Shown here one piece after another: positions 31,946 to 40,557 of a stretch of 64,000 nucleotides of DNA. The notes under the pieces were generated by a model. It did not search any database. It worked only from the letters and a program-made list of their open reading frames with translations, and was not told the origin of the DNA. Position 1 is the first letter of the stretch. The number at the start of each line of letters is the position of its first letter. Source of the DNA: Rhizobium altiplani (lineage in GTDB: Bacteria > Pseudomonadota > Alphaproteobacteria > Rhizobiales > Rhizobiaceae); assembly GCF_001542405.1 (NCBI RefSeq), contig NZ_LNCD01000148.1, positions 1 through 64,000 of the forward strand, given 5' to 3'. Made by a program: the position numbers and the translations under genes.

Positions 31946-32935
31946 TTACCCCGCAAAAGTCTTCCGGTATGCCCTAGGGCTCGTGCCCAACCGTTTGCGA
32001 AAATGGTGCCGCATCGTCGCCAGCGTTCCAAAGCCGCTGGCGACCGCGATATCGTCGAGAGACCCGCTGATCTCCTTTTCCAGCAATTCGCGTGCATGGC
32101 GAAGCCTCTCCTTGAGCAGCCATTCGCCGACGCTGAGCCCGGTCGTGCTTTCGAACCGGCGCTGAAAGGTCCGGTGGCTCATCCCAGCTTTCGCGGCAAG
32201 CAGGCTGATCGGCTGCTCCTCGTCCAGCCGCTGCCGCATCCAGTCCATGAGCGGGCTTAGCCGGATGCCTTCACGCTCCAGCGGCACCGGCGCCTGGATG
32301 AACTGCGCCTGCCCGCCCTCGCGATGCGGCGGCAAAACCAGGCGACGCGCAACACCGTTGGCGGCCTCGGCGCCGAAGTCACCACGGACCACATGCAGGC
32401 AGAGATCAATACCGGCAGCACTCCCGGCTGCCGTCAGGATGGGGCCCTCATCCATGTAAAGCACATCAGCATCGAAGTTGATGTCGGGATAGCGTTTCGA
32501 GATCGAGGCGACATATCGCCAATGCGTGGTGGCGCGGCGATGGCGAAGAAGCCCTGTCGCGGCAAGCACCGCGACACCCGAGCAGAGAGACATGATCCGC
32601 GCACCGCGCTGGTGGGCCGCGCACAGCGCATCGATCAGGGCACCCGGAACCTCCGCATCGATCGAGCGCCAGCCGGGCACGACGATCAGATCCGCCTTCT
32701 CCAGCACGTCCAGTCCATGATCGACGGAGACGGTCAAGCCGCCAGCAGCGCGAAGCGGCCCAGGCTCGACCCCGCAGACCGAATAGCGATACCAGCCCTC
32801 GCCCATTTCCGGACGCGGCAGGCCGAAAACCTCGTAAGCGATGCCGAATTCGAAGGTGCAGAGCCCGTCATAGGCGAGCACAACAACATGGGGTCCTCTC
32901 AACGCACTTGGCATGATCTTTACGCTACCCGTCAT
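31946..32935 (-). CDS. GlxA/FtrA-family transcriptional regulator
   Basis: A 329-residue AraC-type activator with an N-terminal DJ-1/PfpI-like domain (residues 10-190). The nucleophile-elbow Cys is in RIMSLCSGVAVLAATGLL. The C-terminal double HTH (about 230-325) has SLLAAKAGMSHRTFQRRFESTTG and LDDIAVASGFGTLATMRHHFRKRLG. Such DJ-1/AraC regulators often neighbour a rhodanese gene, as here, with which it is divergent across 68 bp. The ligand is unknown. ATG 32935 is preferred over TTG 32944; ATG 32908-32914 is also possible. Confidence 0.85.
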   Translation of the reverse strand: MTGSVKIMPSALRGPHVVVLAYDGLCTFEFGIAYEVFGLPRPEMGEGWYRYSVCGVEPGPLRAAGGLTVSVDHGLDVLEKADLIVVPGWRSIDAEVPGALIDALCAAHQRGARIMSLCSGVAVLAATGLLRHRRATTHWRYVASISKRYPDINFDADVLYMDEGPILTAAGSAAGIDLCLHVVRGDFGAEAANGVARRLVLPPHREGGQAQFIQAPVPLEREGIRLSPLMDWMRQRLDEEQPISLLAAKAGMSHRTFQRRFESTTGLSVGEWLLKERLRHARELLEKEISGSLDDIAVASGFGTLATMRHHFRKRLGTSPRAYRKTFAG

Positions 32936-33003
32936 TATGGCCAATTTCGCAAAGCCATAACATCGGCGATGGTTGGCGGCAACTCGAACCGAAAGGAAAC
33001 GTC

Positions 33004-33417
33004 ATGCCGAGCTTCGTCGCCGAAGTCCCTGCCGCCTCTCCCGAAGCCACTGCCGCCTACTATGCCCGCAAGCTCGCCTTCGAGACCGATTGCTGGGACG
33101 TCCACGCATCGCTCACCGCCGGCCACGGCGACTTCGTGCTGTTGGATGTCCGCTCTCCGACCCATTACGCCGCCGCCCACATTCCGGGCGCGATCAACCT
33201 CCCGCACGGCAAAATGACGGCCCATCACATGTCGAAATGGCCGGCAGATACGCTCTTCGTCGTCTATTGCGCCGGCCCGCATTGCAACGGGACCGACAAG
33301 GCAGCCCTGCGCCTTGCCCGGCTAGGGCTACACGTGAAGGTCATGATCGGCGGAATGACCGGCTGGGCAGACGAAGGGTTTTCCTTCGAGAGCAGCCCGG
33401 CGACAGCCGCGGCCTGA
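33004..33417 (+). CDS. rhodanese-like sulfurtransferase
   Basis: A 137-residue single-domain rhodanese. Asp in VLLDVRSPTHYAAAHIPGAINLPH marks the conserved CH2A region. The active-site loop is YCAGPHCNGT, with the first Cys the likely persulfide carrier. It is divergent from and presumably controlled by the GlxA-type regulator. AAAGGA precedes the ATG. The sulfur donor and acceptor are unknown. Confidence 0.88.
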   Translation: MPSFVAEVPAASPEATAAYYARKLAFETDCWDVHASLTAGHGDFVLLDVRSPTHYAAAHIPGAINLPHGKMTAHHMSKWPADTLFVVYCAGPHCNGTDKAALRLARLGLHVKVMIGGMTGWADEGFSFESSPATAAA

Positions 33418-33478
33418 CGAAACGTTCGCTGCATGGCCTGCACGGGAGATTGAATTTTCTAACGCCGGTGCGATAGTC

Positions 33479-33503
33479 GGGAGGCGCAAAGAGGTAGCCT
33501 CCC
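33479..33503 (+). promoter_or_regulatory. hairpin in front of the glycosyltransferase start
   Basis: GGGAGGC (33479-33485) pairs perfectly with GCCTCCC (33497-33503), two bases before the ATG at 33506. The loop GCAAAGAGGTA carries the only ribosome-site-like sequence (AGAGG). It could control translation, or serve as a terminator for the rhodanese gene. Confidence 0.35.
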
Positions 33504-33505
33504 GC

Positions 33506-34573
33506 ATGACACGTCATATCGTTGCGATCGGTCAGTTGCCTCCGCCGCTCAACGGCTTCTCGTTCGCGACCAAGAGCATGATCGCGCTTCTTTCGGAAGC
33601 AATGAGCGTCACCGTGTGCAACATCGCTCCAGCGGCCGGCAGTCCCTCGCTGCTGAGGCATCCGATCAAGTTCAGCCGTGTCCTCCGTGCCTGCCTCCCG
33701 CTGTTTCGCGACCGCAAACATCACGACAGGATCTGCTATCTCGCCTGCGAAGGAGGGCTGGGTTTAGTCTACACCTTGCTGCTTGTTCTAGTCGCGAGAC
33801 TGGTCGCCTACTCCATCTACCTGCACCATCACAGTTTCAGCTACATCGACAGGCCAAGTTTACTAATGCAGGCCATCCTGACGCTCGGCGGCCGACAACT
33901 GCAACACATCTTCCTATGCGACATCATGCTCGAGCGATTCACCGAGACTTACGGCCGACGCGTCCGTAGCAGCCTGATCTCCAATGCGGCCTACGTAACC
34001 CCGCAAGACGAAGGGGACGAGCCGAAGGACCGCGCGCATCTCGTGATCGGCATGCTTAGCAATCTCACCACCGAGAAAGGTCTCGAAACGTTTCTTCATC
34101 TCGCAAGGCAAGCGCGAAGCGAGAACGTGCCGATTAGGGCGATCCTTGCGGGGCCGGCTGGCGCTAGCGAGCGCGTGGCCATCGATGCCGCCGTCGCGGA
34201 ACTTGGCGATACCCTGGATTATCGGGGCGCCCTCTATGACGACGCGAAGGCTGCCTTCCATCGCGAACTTGACGTCTTCGTCTTCCCCACAGCCTATGAC
34301 AACGAGGCCCAGCCGCTGGTGATCTTTGAAGCAAAGGCCGCCGGAAACGCGGTCATCTCCAGCGACCGCGGCTGCATCAGGAAACAGCTCGACGAAAACG
34401 ATCTGCTGATCCACTCGGGCGGCGAGTTTGTACCGACCGCATTGGCGTGGTTGGCGGCCATGTCGCCAGAGCCCGCCCTGGAAGCAAGACGGAAGGCGAT
34501 CCGGCAAGCCTATAGAACCCGCCATGCCAAGGCACGCGCCGCTATCGGCACGCTCTTGGATTTCGACGAATGA
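33506..34573 (+). CDS. glycosyltransferase (GT4-like, group 1)
   Basis: A 355-residue GT-B-fold enzyme. The N-terminal IVAIGQLPPPLNGFSFATKSM segment is the acceptor-domain opening found in this class. The C-terminal domain has MLSNLTTEKGLETFLHLA, the sugar-nucleotide segment near VFVFPTAYDNEAQPLVIFEAKAAG with the E-x7-E pattern, and VISSDRGCIRK after it. It would transfer a sugar to a surface polysaccharide or a small acceptor. No polysaccharide cluster is nearby, so the pathway is unknown. Confidence 0.85.
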   Translation: MTRHIVAIGQLPPPLNGFSFATKSMIALLSEAMSVTVCNIAPAAGSPSLLRHPIKFSRVLRACLPLFRDRKHHDRICYLACEGGLGLVYTLLLVLVARLVAYSIYLHHHSFSYIDRPSLLMQAILTLGGRQLQHIFLCDIMLERFTETYGRRVRSSLISNAAYVTPQDEGDEPKDRAHLVIGMLSNLTTEKGLETFLHLARQARSENVPIRAILAGPAGASERVAIDAAVAELGDTLDYRGALYDDAKAAFHRELDVFVFPTAYDNEAQPLVIFEAKAAGNAVISSDRGCIRKQLDENDLLIHSGGEFVPTALAWLAAMSPEPALEARRKAIRQAYRTRHAKARAAIGTLLDFDE

Positions 34574-34583
34574 TGGCGCGACG

Positions 34584-35240
34584 TCAGGAGGCGCCTGGCA
34601 CTGGCTTAACCTTCAGTCCGTCGATGAACAGCTGCTCAAGAAAGCGCGCGGCATCCTCGAAGCGGCCGGCACCTGCATGCTCCTGCCCGAGCACCGCCCG
34701 CACCTGAACATCGAAGTCGGCATAGTGCTGCGTTGTCGACCAGATCGAGAAGATCAGGTGGTATGGATCACACCTGGCGATCTTCCCGGCTTTCGCCCAG
34801 GCTCGGATGACCTCGGCCTTCTCGTCGACGAGTTCCTTCAGCGGACCCTTCAGTTCGTCTTCGACATGCGGTGCACCCTGCAGCATCTCGTTGGCGAAAA
34901 GCCGGCTCTCGCGCGGGAAATCGCGGGCCATTTCGAGTTTGCGTCTGATGTAGCTGCGGATCTCGCTTTCCGGATTGCCATCGGCGTCAAAGGCTCTCAA
35001 CGGTTCCAGCCAGGTAAAGAGCACGCGGTCGATCAGCGCCCGGTGGATCGCTTCCTTGGTGCGAAAGTAATAAAGCAAGTTCGGCTTCGACATGCCGGCA
35101 ACTTCGGCAATCTGATCAATAGTGGAGCCACGAAAGCCGTTGACCGAAAACACATCGAGCGCGGCTTCAAGAATTTGCTCTTCCTTCTCTTCTTGAATGC
35201 GCGTGCGGCGCTGGGTCTTGGCTGCTCTCGGGATTGCCAT
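34584..35240 (-). CDS. rutR: TetR-family regulator RutR (pyrimidine catabolism)
   Basis: A 218-residue TetR protein closely matching E. coli RutR along its length. The HTH is ILEAALDVFSVNGFRGSTIDQ / AEVAGMSKPNLLYYFRTKEAI. The ligand domain keeps ASRLFCMEML-like RLFANEMLQGAP, LVDEKAEVI and the IFSIWSTTQHYADFDVQV segment that contacts uracil. E. coli RutR binds TTGACCA-NN-TGGTCAA and releases it with uracil. A 14-of-16 match to this box lies upstream of the divergent amidohydrolase gene. Convergent with the glycosyltransferase gene. Confidence 0.9.
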   Translation of the reverse strand: MAIPRAAKTQRRTRIQEEKEEQILEAALDVFSVNGFRGSTIDQIAEVAGMSKPNLLYYFRTKEAIHRALIDRVLFTWLEPLRAFDADGNPESEIRSYIRRKLEMARDFPRESRLFANEMLQGAPHVEDELKGPLKELVDEKAEVIRAWAKAGKIARCDPYHLIFSIWSTTQHYADFDVQVRAVLGQEHAGAGRFEDAARFLEQLFIDGLKVKPVPGAS

Positions 35241-35542
35241 GTCGATCTTGTTTTCCCTTCAAATTCAACCGTTTCACTCAAGATTGAACCGGCGCGGCAC
35301 CGTGCTACAAAAATGAGCAGATGCCGGTAATTTTGTCTGTATTTTTCCTGATTTTCGTCTTGAGCCCAGCGCCGGAAGTTGTAATGTTTACCAATCGGTC
35401 AAATTATCGATCAGATGCTAAACAAAGGCAACTGGCGATTTTCCGGCGCTAACAAAACAAACAAGGGCGCTCGGATACTGACCACGGGAACAGGCGGCCA
35501 TGTGCATTGCATGACCGCAGAAAACAGGTGAGGACTTTAGAC
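35241..35542. promoter_or_regulatory. divergent promoter region of rutR and the amidohydrolase
   Basis: A 302-bp gap without a gene. TTTACCAATCGGTCAA at 35387-35402 matches the RutR box TTGACCA-NN-TGGTCAA at 12 of the 14 specified positions. AT-rich DNA at 35320-35420 is suitable for promoters in both directions. The rest shows no feature I can name. Confidence 0.5.
35387..35402 (+). promoter_or_regulatory. RutR box
   Basis: TTTACCAATCGGTCAA differs from the consensus TTGACCA-NN-TGGTCAA at two specified positions. It is 141 bp before the amidohydrolase start and 147 bp before rutR, so it may serve both. Confidence 0.6.
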
Positions 35543-36796
35543 ATGGTGGCAGCACCAGGCGAGAACATGCGCGTCAACGGGGACCGTCTTTGGGACAGCC
35601 TCATGGAGATGGCAAAGATCGGCCCGGGAATTGCTGGCGGTAACAATCGCCAGACCTTAACGGATTCCGATTCCGAAGGGCGCAGCCTCTTCCGGACATG
35701 GTGCGACGACGCAGGCATGACGCTGGGCGTCGACAAGATGGGCACGATGTTCGCGACCCGGCCGGGCACCGATCCGGACGCGCTGCCTGTTTATGTCGGC
35801 TCGCACCTCGACACGCAGCCGACCGGCGGTAAGTATGACGGCGTACTCGGCGTGCTTGGCGCACTCGAGGTCGTCCGCACCATGAACGACCTCGGCATCA
35901 AGACCAAGCACCCTGTTGTCGTCACCAACTGGACCAACGAGGAAGGCGCCCGCTTTGCGCCCGCCATGCTCGCCTCCGGCGTTTTCGCCGGCGCCCATAA
36001 GCTGGAATATGCCTATGACCGCAAGGATCCCGAAGGCAAGACGTTCGGCGAGGAACTGAAGCGCATCGGCTGGGTTGGCGACGAAGAGGTCGGCGCGCGC
36101 AAGATGCACGCCTATTTCGAGTATCACATCGAGCAGGGTCCGATCCTTGAGGTCGAGAACAAGCAGATCGGCGTGGTCACGCACTGTCAGGGCCTGTGGT
36201 GGCTGGAGTTCACGCTGACCGGCAGGGAGGCCCATACCGGTTCGACCCCGATGAACATGCGCGTCAACGCCGGCCTTGCGATGTCGCGCATCATGGAAAT
36301 GGTGCAGACCGTGGCGATGGAAAACCAGCCGGGCGCCGTCGGCGGCGTCGGCCAGGTGTTTTTCACGCCGAACTCCCGCAACGTCCTGCCCGGCAAGGTC
36401 GTCTTCACCGTCGACATCCGCTCGCCGGATCAGGCGAAACTCGACGGCATGCGTACCAGGATCGAGGCGGAAGCACCCAAGATTTGCGAGGCGCTGGGCG
36501 TCGGCTGCGCGATCGAGGCGATCGGCCACTTCGCGCCCGTCACCTTCGATCCCACGCTTGTGTCCCGCGTGCGCGGTGCTGCCGAACGGCTCGGCTATAG
36601 CCACATGAACCTCATCTCGGGTGCGGGCCACGACGCCTGCTGGGCCGCGAAGGTGGCCCCTACAACGATGGTCATGTGCCCCTGCGTCGGGGGCCTCTCG
36701 CACAACGAGGCGGAGGACATCTCCAAGGAATGGGCGACGGCCGGCGCTGACGTCCTCTTCCACGCCGTCGTCGAGACCGCTGAAATCGTTGCATAA
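35543..36796 (+). CDS. N-carbamoyl-amino acid amidohydrolase / beta-ureidopropionase type
   Basis: A 417-residue M20-fold metalloenzyme of the HyuC/allantoate amidohydrolase/ureidopropionase group. Metal ligands are in GSHLDTQPTGGKYDG (His, Asp), NEEGARF (Glu), EYHIEQGP (His) and the late SGAGHDACWAA (His). The lid domain with REAHTGSTPM lies between. In this context it should hydrolyse N-carbamoyl-beta-alanine, the last reductive-pathway step. ATG 35543 has GGTGAGG upstream; a TTG at 35507 is unlikely. It is followed by hydA after a terminator-like hairpin. Confidence 0.88.
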   Translation: MVAAPGENMRVNGDRLWDSLMEMAKIGPGIAGGNNRQTLTDSDSEGRSLFRTWCDDAGMTLGVDKMGTMFATRPGTDPDALPVYVGSHLDTQPTGGKYDGVLGVLGALEVVRTMNDLGIKTKHPVVVTNWTNEEGARFAPAMLASGVFAGAHKLEYAYDRKDPEGKTFGEELKRIGWVGDEEVGARKMHAYFEYHIEQGPILEVENKQIGVVTHCQGLWWLEFTLTGREAHTGSTPMNMRVNAGLAMSRIMEMVQTVAMENQPGAVGGVGQVFFTPNSRNVLPGKVVFTVDIRSPDQAKLDGMRTRIEAEAPKICEALGVGCAIEAIGHFAPVTFDPTLVSRVRGAAERLGYSHMNLISGAGHDACWAAKVAPTTMVMCPCVGGLSHNEAEDISKEWATAGADVLFHAVVETAEIVA

Positions 36797-36799
36797 TCA

Positions 36800-36828
36800 A
36801 GGGCGGGGTCATTCCCGCCTTTTCTTTT
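36800..36828 (+). terminator. intrinsic terminator between the amidohydrolase and hydA
   Basis: GGGCGGG pairs with CCCGCC(T) around the loop GTCATT, followed at once by TTTTCTTTT. This is a complete intrinsic terminator inside a predicted operon. It may set a lower level of hydA or be an attenuator. Confidence 0.75.
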
Positions 36829-36874
36829 ACCAGCGGACGAAGAGCCGCGAGCAATCAATGCAAGGGAACTGATC

Positions 36875-38329
36875 ATGAGCAAAGTCATCAAGGGCGGAAC
36901 CATCGTCACCGCCGACCTGACCTACAAGGCGGACGTGAAGATCGAGGGCAGCAAGATCGTCGAGATCGGCCCGAACCTCTCCGGCACCGAAACGCTCGAT
37001 GCGACGGGCTGCTACGTGATGCCGGGTGGCATCGACCCGCACGTTCACCTCGAAATGCCGTTCATGGGCACCTATTCCTCCGACGACTTCGAAAGCGGCA
37101 CGCGCGCCGGTCTCGCCGGCGGCACGACCATGGTCGTCGATTTCTGCCTGCCGGGGCCGGAGCAATCGCTGCTCGAAGCGCTGCAGATGTGGGACAACAA
37201 GACGAGCCGCGCCAACGCCGACTACTCGTTCCACATGGCGATCACCGGCTGGAACGAGCGCGTCTTCAACGAGATGGAGATAGTGGTCAAGGACAAGGGC
37301 ATCAACACCTTTAAGCACTTCATGGCCTACAAGGGCGCGCTGATGGTGAACGACGACGAAATGTTCGCCTCCTTCCAGCGCTGTGCCGAACTCGGCGCGC
37401 TGCCGCTGGTGCATGCCGAAAACGGCGACGTCGTTGCCTCGATGGCCGCAAAGCTTCTTGCCGAAGGCAACAACGGTCCGGAGGCGCACGCCTACTCCCG
37501 TCCGCCCGAGGTCGAAGGCGAGGCAACCAATCGCGCCATCATGCTGGCCGACATGGCGGGCGTGCCGCTCTACGTCGTGCATACCTCCTGCGAACAGGCG
37601 CATGAAGCGATCCGTCGCGCCCGCCAGAAGGGCATGCGCGTCTACGGTGAACCACTGATCCAGCATCTGACGCTCGATGAAAGCGAATATTTCAACAAGG
37701 ACTGGGACCATGCTGCCCGCCGTGTCATGTCCCCGCCCTTCCGCAACAAACAGCATCAGGACAGCCTCTGGGCCGGCCTGCAATCCGGATCGCTCTCGGT
37801 CGTGGCGACGGACCATTGCGCCTTCACCACCGATCAGAAGCGCTTCGGCGTTGGTGATTTCTCCAAGATCCCGAATGGCACTGGCGGCCTCGAAGACCGA
37901 CTGCCGATGTTGTGGACCCAGGGCGTCAACACCGGCCGCCTGACGATGAACGAGTTCGTTGCGGTCACCTCGACCAACATTGCCAAGATCCTCAACGTCT
38001 ATCCGAAGAAGGGCGCGATCCTCGTCGGCGCCGATGCCGATATCGTCGTCTGGGATCCCAAGCGCTCGAAGACGATCTCGGCCAAGACCCAGCAATCATC
38101 GATCGACTACAACGTCTTCGAAGGCAAGCAGGTCACCGGCCTGCCGCGCTACACGCTGACGCGCGGCGAAGTCGCGATCGAGGAAAGCACCGTCAAGACG
38201 AAGGAAGGACACGGCCAGTTCGTGAAGCGCGAGCCGTTCCAGGCGGTTAACAAGGCGCTGTCGACATGGAAGGAGCTCGTGGCGCCGCGCAAGGTCGAAC
38301 GGTCAGGCATCCCGGCGACGGGGGTCTGA
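36875..38329 (+). CDS. hydA: dihydropyrimidinase (D-hydantoinase)
   Basis: A 484-residue amidohydrolase that opens dihydrouracil to N-carbamoyl-beta-alanine. Zinc ligands are in GGIDPHVHLEMPF (two His), the carboxylated Lys lies in FKHFMAYKG, further His are in LVHAEN and YVVHTSCEQA, and the Asp is in VATDHCAF. Length and motif spacing are those of the cyclic-imidase/hydantoinase family. GGGAAC precedes the ATG. It completes the PreTA-HydA-amidohydrolase pathway. Confidence 0.94.
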   Translation: MSKVIKGGTIVTADLTYKADVKIEGSKIVEIGPNLSGTETLDATGCYVMPGGIDPHVHLEMPFMGTYSSDDFESGTRAGLAGGTTMVVDFCLPGPEQSLLEALQMWDNKTSRANADYSFHMAITGWNERVFNEMEIVVKDKGINTFKHFMAYKGALMVNDDEMFASFQRCAELGALPLVHAENGDVVASMAAKLLAEGNNGPEAHAYSRPPEVEGEATNRAIMLADMAGVPLYVVHTSCEQAHEAIRRARQKGMRVYGEPLIQHLTLDESEYFNKDWDHAARRVMSPPFRNKQHQDSLWAGLQSGSLSVVATDHCAFTTDQKRFGVGDFSKIPNGTGGLEDRLPMLWTQGVNTGRLTMNEFVAVTSTNIAKILNVYPKKGAILVGADADIVVWDPKRSKTISAKTQQSSIDYNVFEGKQVTGLPRYTLTRGEVAIEESTVKTKEGHGQFVKREPFQAVNKALSTWKELVAPRKVERSGIPATGV

Positions 38330-38338
38330 TCCTTGGCA

Positions 38339-38752
38339 TCACTCCTTCACCAGCCGATCAAGCTCCGGAAGCAAAACGACGCTTTCCTGCTCGTTCGGGT
38401 CGGTGCGGGCGATGATCGCGGTGCAAGGGGTGCTGCTGAGGTTGGCAGGCAGATGCGGCACTCCGGCGGGGATGTAGAACAACTCGCCGGCGTGGACGAC
38501 GACATGATGCTCCAGCTCGTCGCCGTACCAGGTGTGAGCCTCGCCGGAGAGCATGTAGATCGCCGTTTCATGCGACTCGTGCAGATGCGCCTTGGCGCGA
38601 ACGCCGGGCGGAATCGTCAGCAAATGCATGCAGATACCCTTGGCGCCGACCGTCTCGGCCGCGATGCCTTCGAAGTAACTGAGCCCCTGCTTGCCATCAT
38701 AGGCATGACTGGGGTGCACAATGTGACAGGTGGGCTTTGATGTCGCGTCCAT
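38339..38752 (-). CDS. cupin-domain protein
   Basis: A 137-residue single-domain cupin. The metal His/Glu set is in KAHLHESHETAIYMLSGEAHTWYG (motif 1, G-x5-H-x-H-x4-E-like) and HAGELFYIPAGVPHLPANL (motif 2). Likely a small-molecule isomerase, dioxygenase or binding protein; the substrate is unknown. I choose ATG 38752, because GGAGG ends six bases before it, and an ATG at 38758 would lie directly on GGAGG. It lies head to head with the importer operon with only 29 bp between starts, and back to back with hydA (nine bases). Confidence 0.8.
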   Translation of the reverse strand: MDATSKPTCHIVHPSHAYDGKQGLSYFEGIAAETVGAKGICMHLLTIPPGVRAKAHLHESHETAIYMLSGEAHTWYGDELEHHVVVHAGELFYIPAGVPHLPANLSSTPCTAIIARTDPNEQESVVLLPELDRLVKE

Positions 38753-38781
38753 CGTCATCCTCCATGGACCTTGCCGGAACA

Positions 38782-39636
38782 ATGAAAACAGCTACTCATA
38801 CTATCACGCAAACCGCGGAAGCGCGGGGAAAACAGGATACACAAGCGTTGACGCAAGCTACCTCAGTCGTATCCGCCAAGGACCTCTGTCTGACCTACGA
38901 TGCCAGCGACGCTCCTGTGCATGCGCTGACCAACGTCAATCTCGACGTGCGCAAGGGCGACTTCGTCTCGTTCATTGGCCCTTCCGGCTGCGGAAAGACG
39001 ACATTTCTGCGCGTTATTGCCGATCTGGAAAAGAAAACATCGGGCGAAATCACCGTCAACGGCATGACGCCTGAGGAGGCCCGCAAGGCCCGCGCCTACG
39101 GCTATGTCTTCCAGGCGCCGGCGCTCTATCCCTGGCGGACCATCGAGAAGAATATCGCCCTGCCGCTCGAGATCATGGGCTATGCGTCGGCCGATCAGAA
39201 GAAGCGCATCGCCGATGCGCTCGATCTCGTCAATCTTACCGGCTTCGAGAAGAAGTTCCCCTGGCAGCTTTCCGGCGGCATGCAGCAGCGTGCCTCCATC
39301 GCCCGCGCGCTCGCCTTCGATGCCGACTTGCTCCTGATGGACGAACCCTTCGGCGCGCTTGACGAAATCGTCCGCGACCACCTGAACGAGGAGCTTCTGA
39401 AGCTCTGGGCGCGCACCAACAAGACGATCTGCTTCGTCACCCACTCGATCCCCGAGGCGGTCTACCTCTCCACCAAGATTGTCGTGATGTCGCCTCGCCC
39501 CGGCCGCGTGACTGATGTCATCGACTCGCCGCTTCCCAGGGAGCGACCGCTGGACATCCGCGAGGCGCCCGAGTTCCTCGAAATCGCCCACCGCGTGCGC
39601 GAAGGCCTGAGAGCGGGGCACAGCTATGAGCACTAA
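38782..39636 (+). CDS. ABC transporter ATP-binding protein (nitrate/taurine/pyrimidine type)
   Basis: A 284-residue SsuB/TauB/ThiZ-type ATPase. Walker A is GPSGCGKTT, the Q loop is in YVFQAPALYPWRT, the signature is LSGGMQQR, and Walker B is LLLMDEPFGALDE. An N-terminal extension of about 35 residues precedes the domain. The start could also be ATG 38764. It belongs to the four-gene importer ending in the NMT1/THI5-type binding protein. Placement after the pyrimidine-degradation genes suggests import of pyrimidines, hydantoins or derivatives. Confidence 0.9.
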   Translation: MKTATHTITQTAEARGKQDTQALTQATSVVSAKDLCLTYDASDAPVHALTNVNLDVRKGDFVSFIGPSGCGKTTFLRVIADLEKKTSGEITVNGMTPEEARKARAYGYVFQAPALYPWRTIEKNIALPLEIMGYASADQKKRIADALDLVNLTGFEKKFPWQLSGGMQQRASIARALAFDADLLLMDEPFGALDEIVRDHLNEELLKLWARTNKTICFVTHSIPEAVYLSTKIVVMSPRPGRVTDVIDSPLPRERPLDIREAPEFLEIAHRVREGLRAGHSYEH

Positions 39637-39672
39637 GGCACTTAGCGTTGGAACCGTTGCGCGGGGGCGCTC

Positions 39673-40557
39673 ATGAAGCCCGACACTCTCAAAGACAGGA
39701 TCGTCCCCGTCGTCACGATCCTCGTGGTCCTGATCGCGATCTGGTACGTTGCGGCGGTCCTGATGAACGCCTCCTTCCAGCGGGACATGGATCAGCGCGC
39801 CAACCAGACGCCTGACACCATCGAATTCATCGAGAAAACGCTCTCGCAACCGAAGCCGTTGCTGCCCGCGCCCCATCAGGTAGTGCAAAACGTCTTCGAA
39901 AACACGTTTCTGCGGAAGCTCTCGAGCAACCGCAGCCTCGTCTACCACAGCTGGGTCACGCTTTCCTCGACGCTGCTTGGCTTCGGCTTCGGCACGCTGC
40001 TCGGGATCCTGATCGCTGTCGGGATCGTTCATATCAAGGCGCTCGACCGCAGCCTCATGCCGTGGGTCATTGCTTCGCAGACCGTACCGATCCTGGCAAT
40101 CGCACCGATGGTGATCGTCGTCCTCGGCGCCATCAACATCACCGGGCTGATCCCGAAGGCGCTGATCTCGACCTACCTCTCCTTCTTCCCGGTCACTGTT
40201 GGCATGGTGAAGGGCCTGCGGTCGCCCGAGGTCATGTTCCTAGACCTGATGCGAACCTATAACGCGACACCCGCCCAGACATTCTGGAAGCTGCGTGTTC
40301 CGGCATCCGTGCCGTTCCTCTTCACCTCGATGAAGGTCGCGATCGCCGCAAGCCTTGTCGGCGCCATTGTCGGCGAGCTTCCGACCGGCGCCGTCGCCGG
40401 CATCGGCTCGAAACTGCTCGCCGGCTCCTATTACAGCCAGACGATCGACATCTGGGCAGCGCTTGTCGCGGGCTCGGTGTTGGCCGCAAGCCTGGTCGCC
40501 GTCGTCGGCCTTGTCGCAAAGTTCGTCGATCGTTCGATGGGCGGGAGGCCGGCATGA
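39673..40557 (+). CDS. ABC transporter permease 1
   Basis: A 294-residue permease of the SsuC/TauC type with about six transmembrane helices. The first lies at residues 10-32 and is followed by a 65-residue non-membrane stretch before the core. The EAA-like loop is in FLDLMRTYNATPAQTFWKLRVPASVPFLF. Four-base overlap with the next permease gene indicates coupling. Confidence 0.9.
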   Translation: MKPDTLKDRIVPVVTILVVLIAIWYVAAVLMNASFQRDMDQRANQTPDTIEFIEKTLSQPKPLLPAPHQVVQNVFENTFLRKLSSNRSLVYHSWVTLSSTLLGFGFGTLLGILIAVGIVHIKALDRSLMPWVIASQTVPILAIAPMVIVVLGAINITGLIPKALISTYLSFFPVTVGMVKGLRSPEVMFLDLMRTYNATPAQTFWKLRVPASVPFLFTSMKVAIAASLVGAIVGELPTGAVAGIGSKLLAGSYYSQTIDIWAALVAGSVLAASLVAVVGLVAKFVDRSMGGRPA

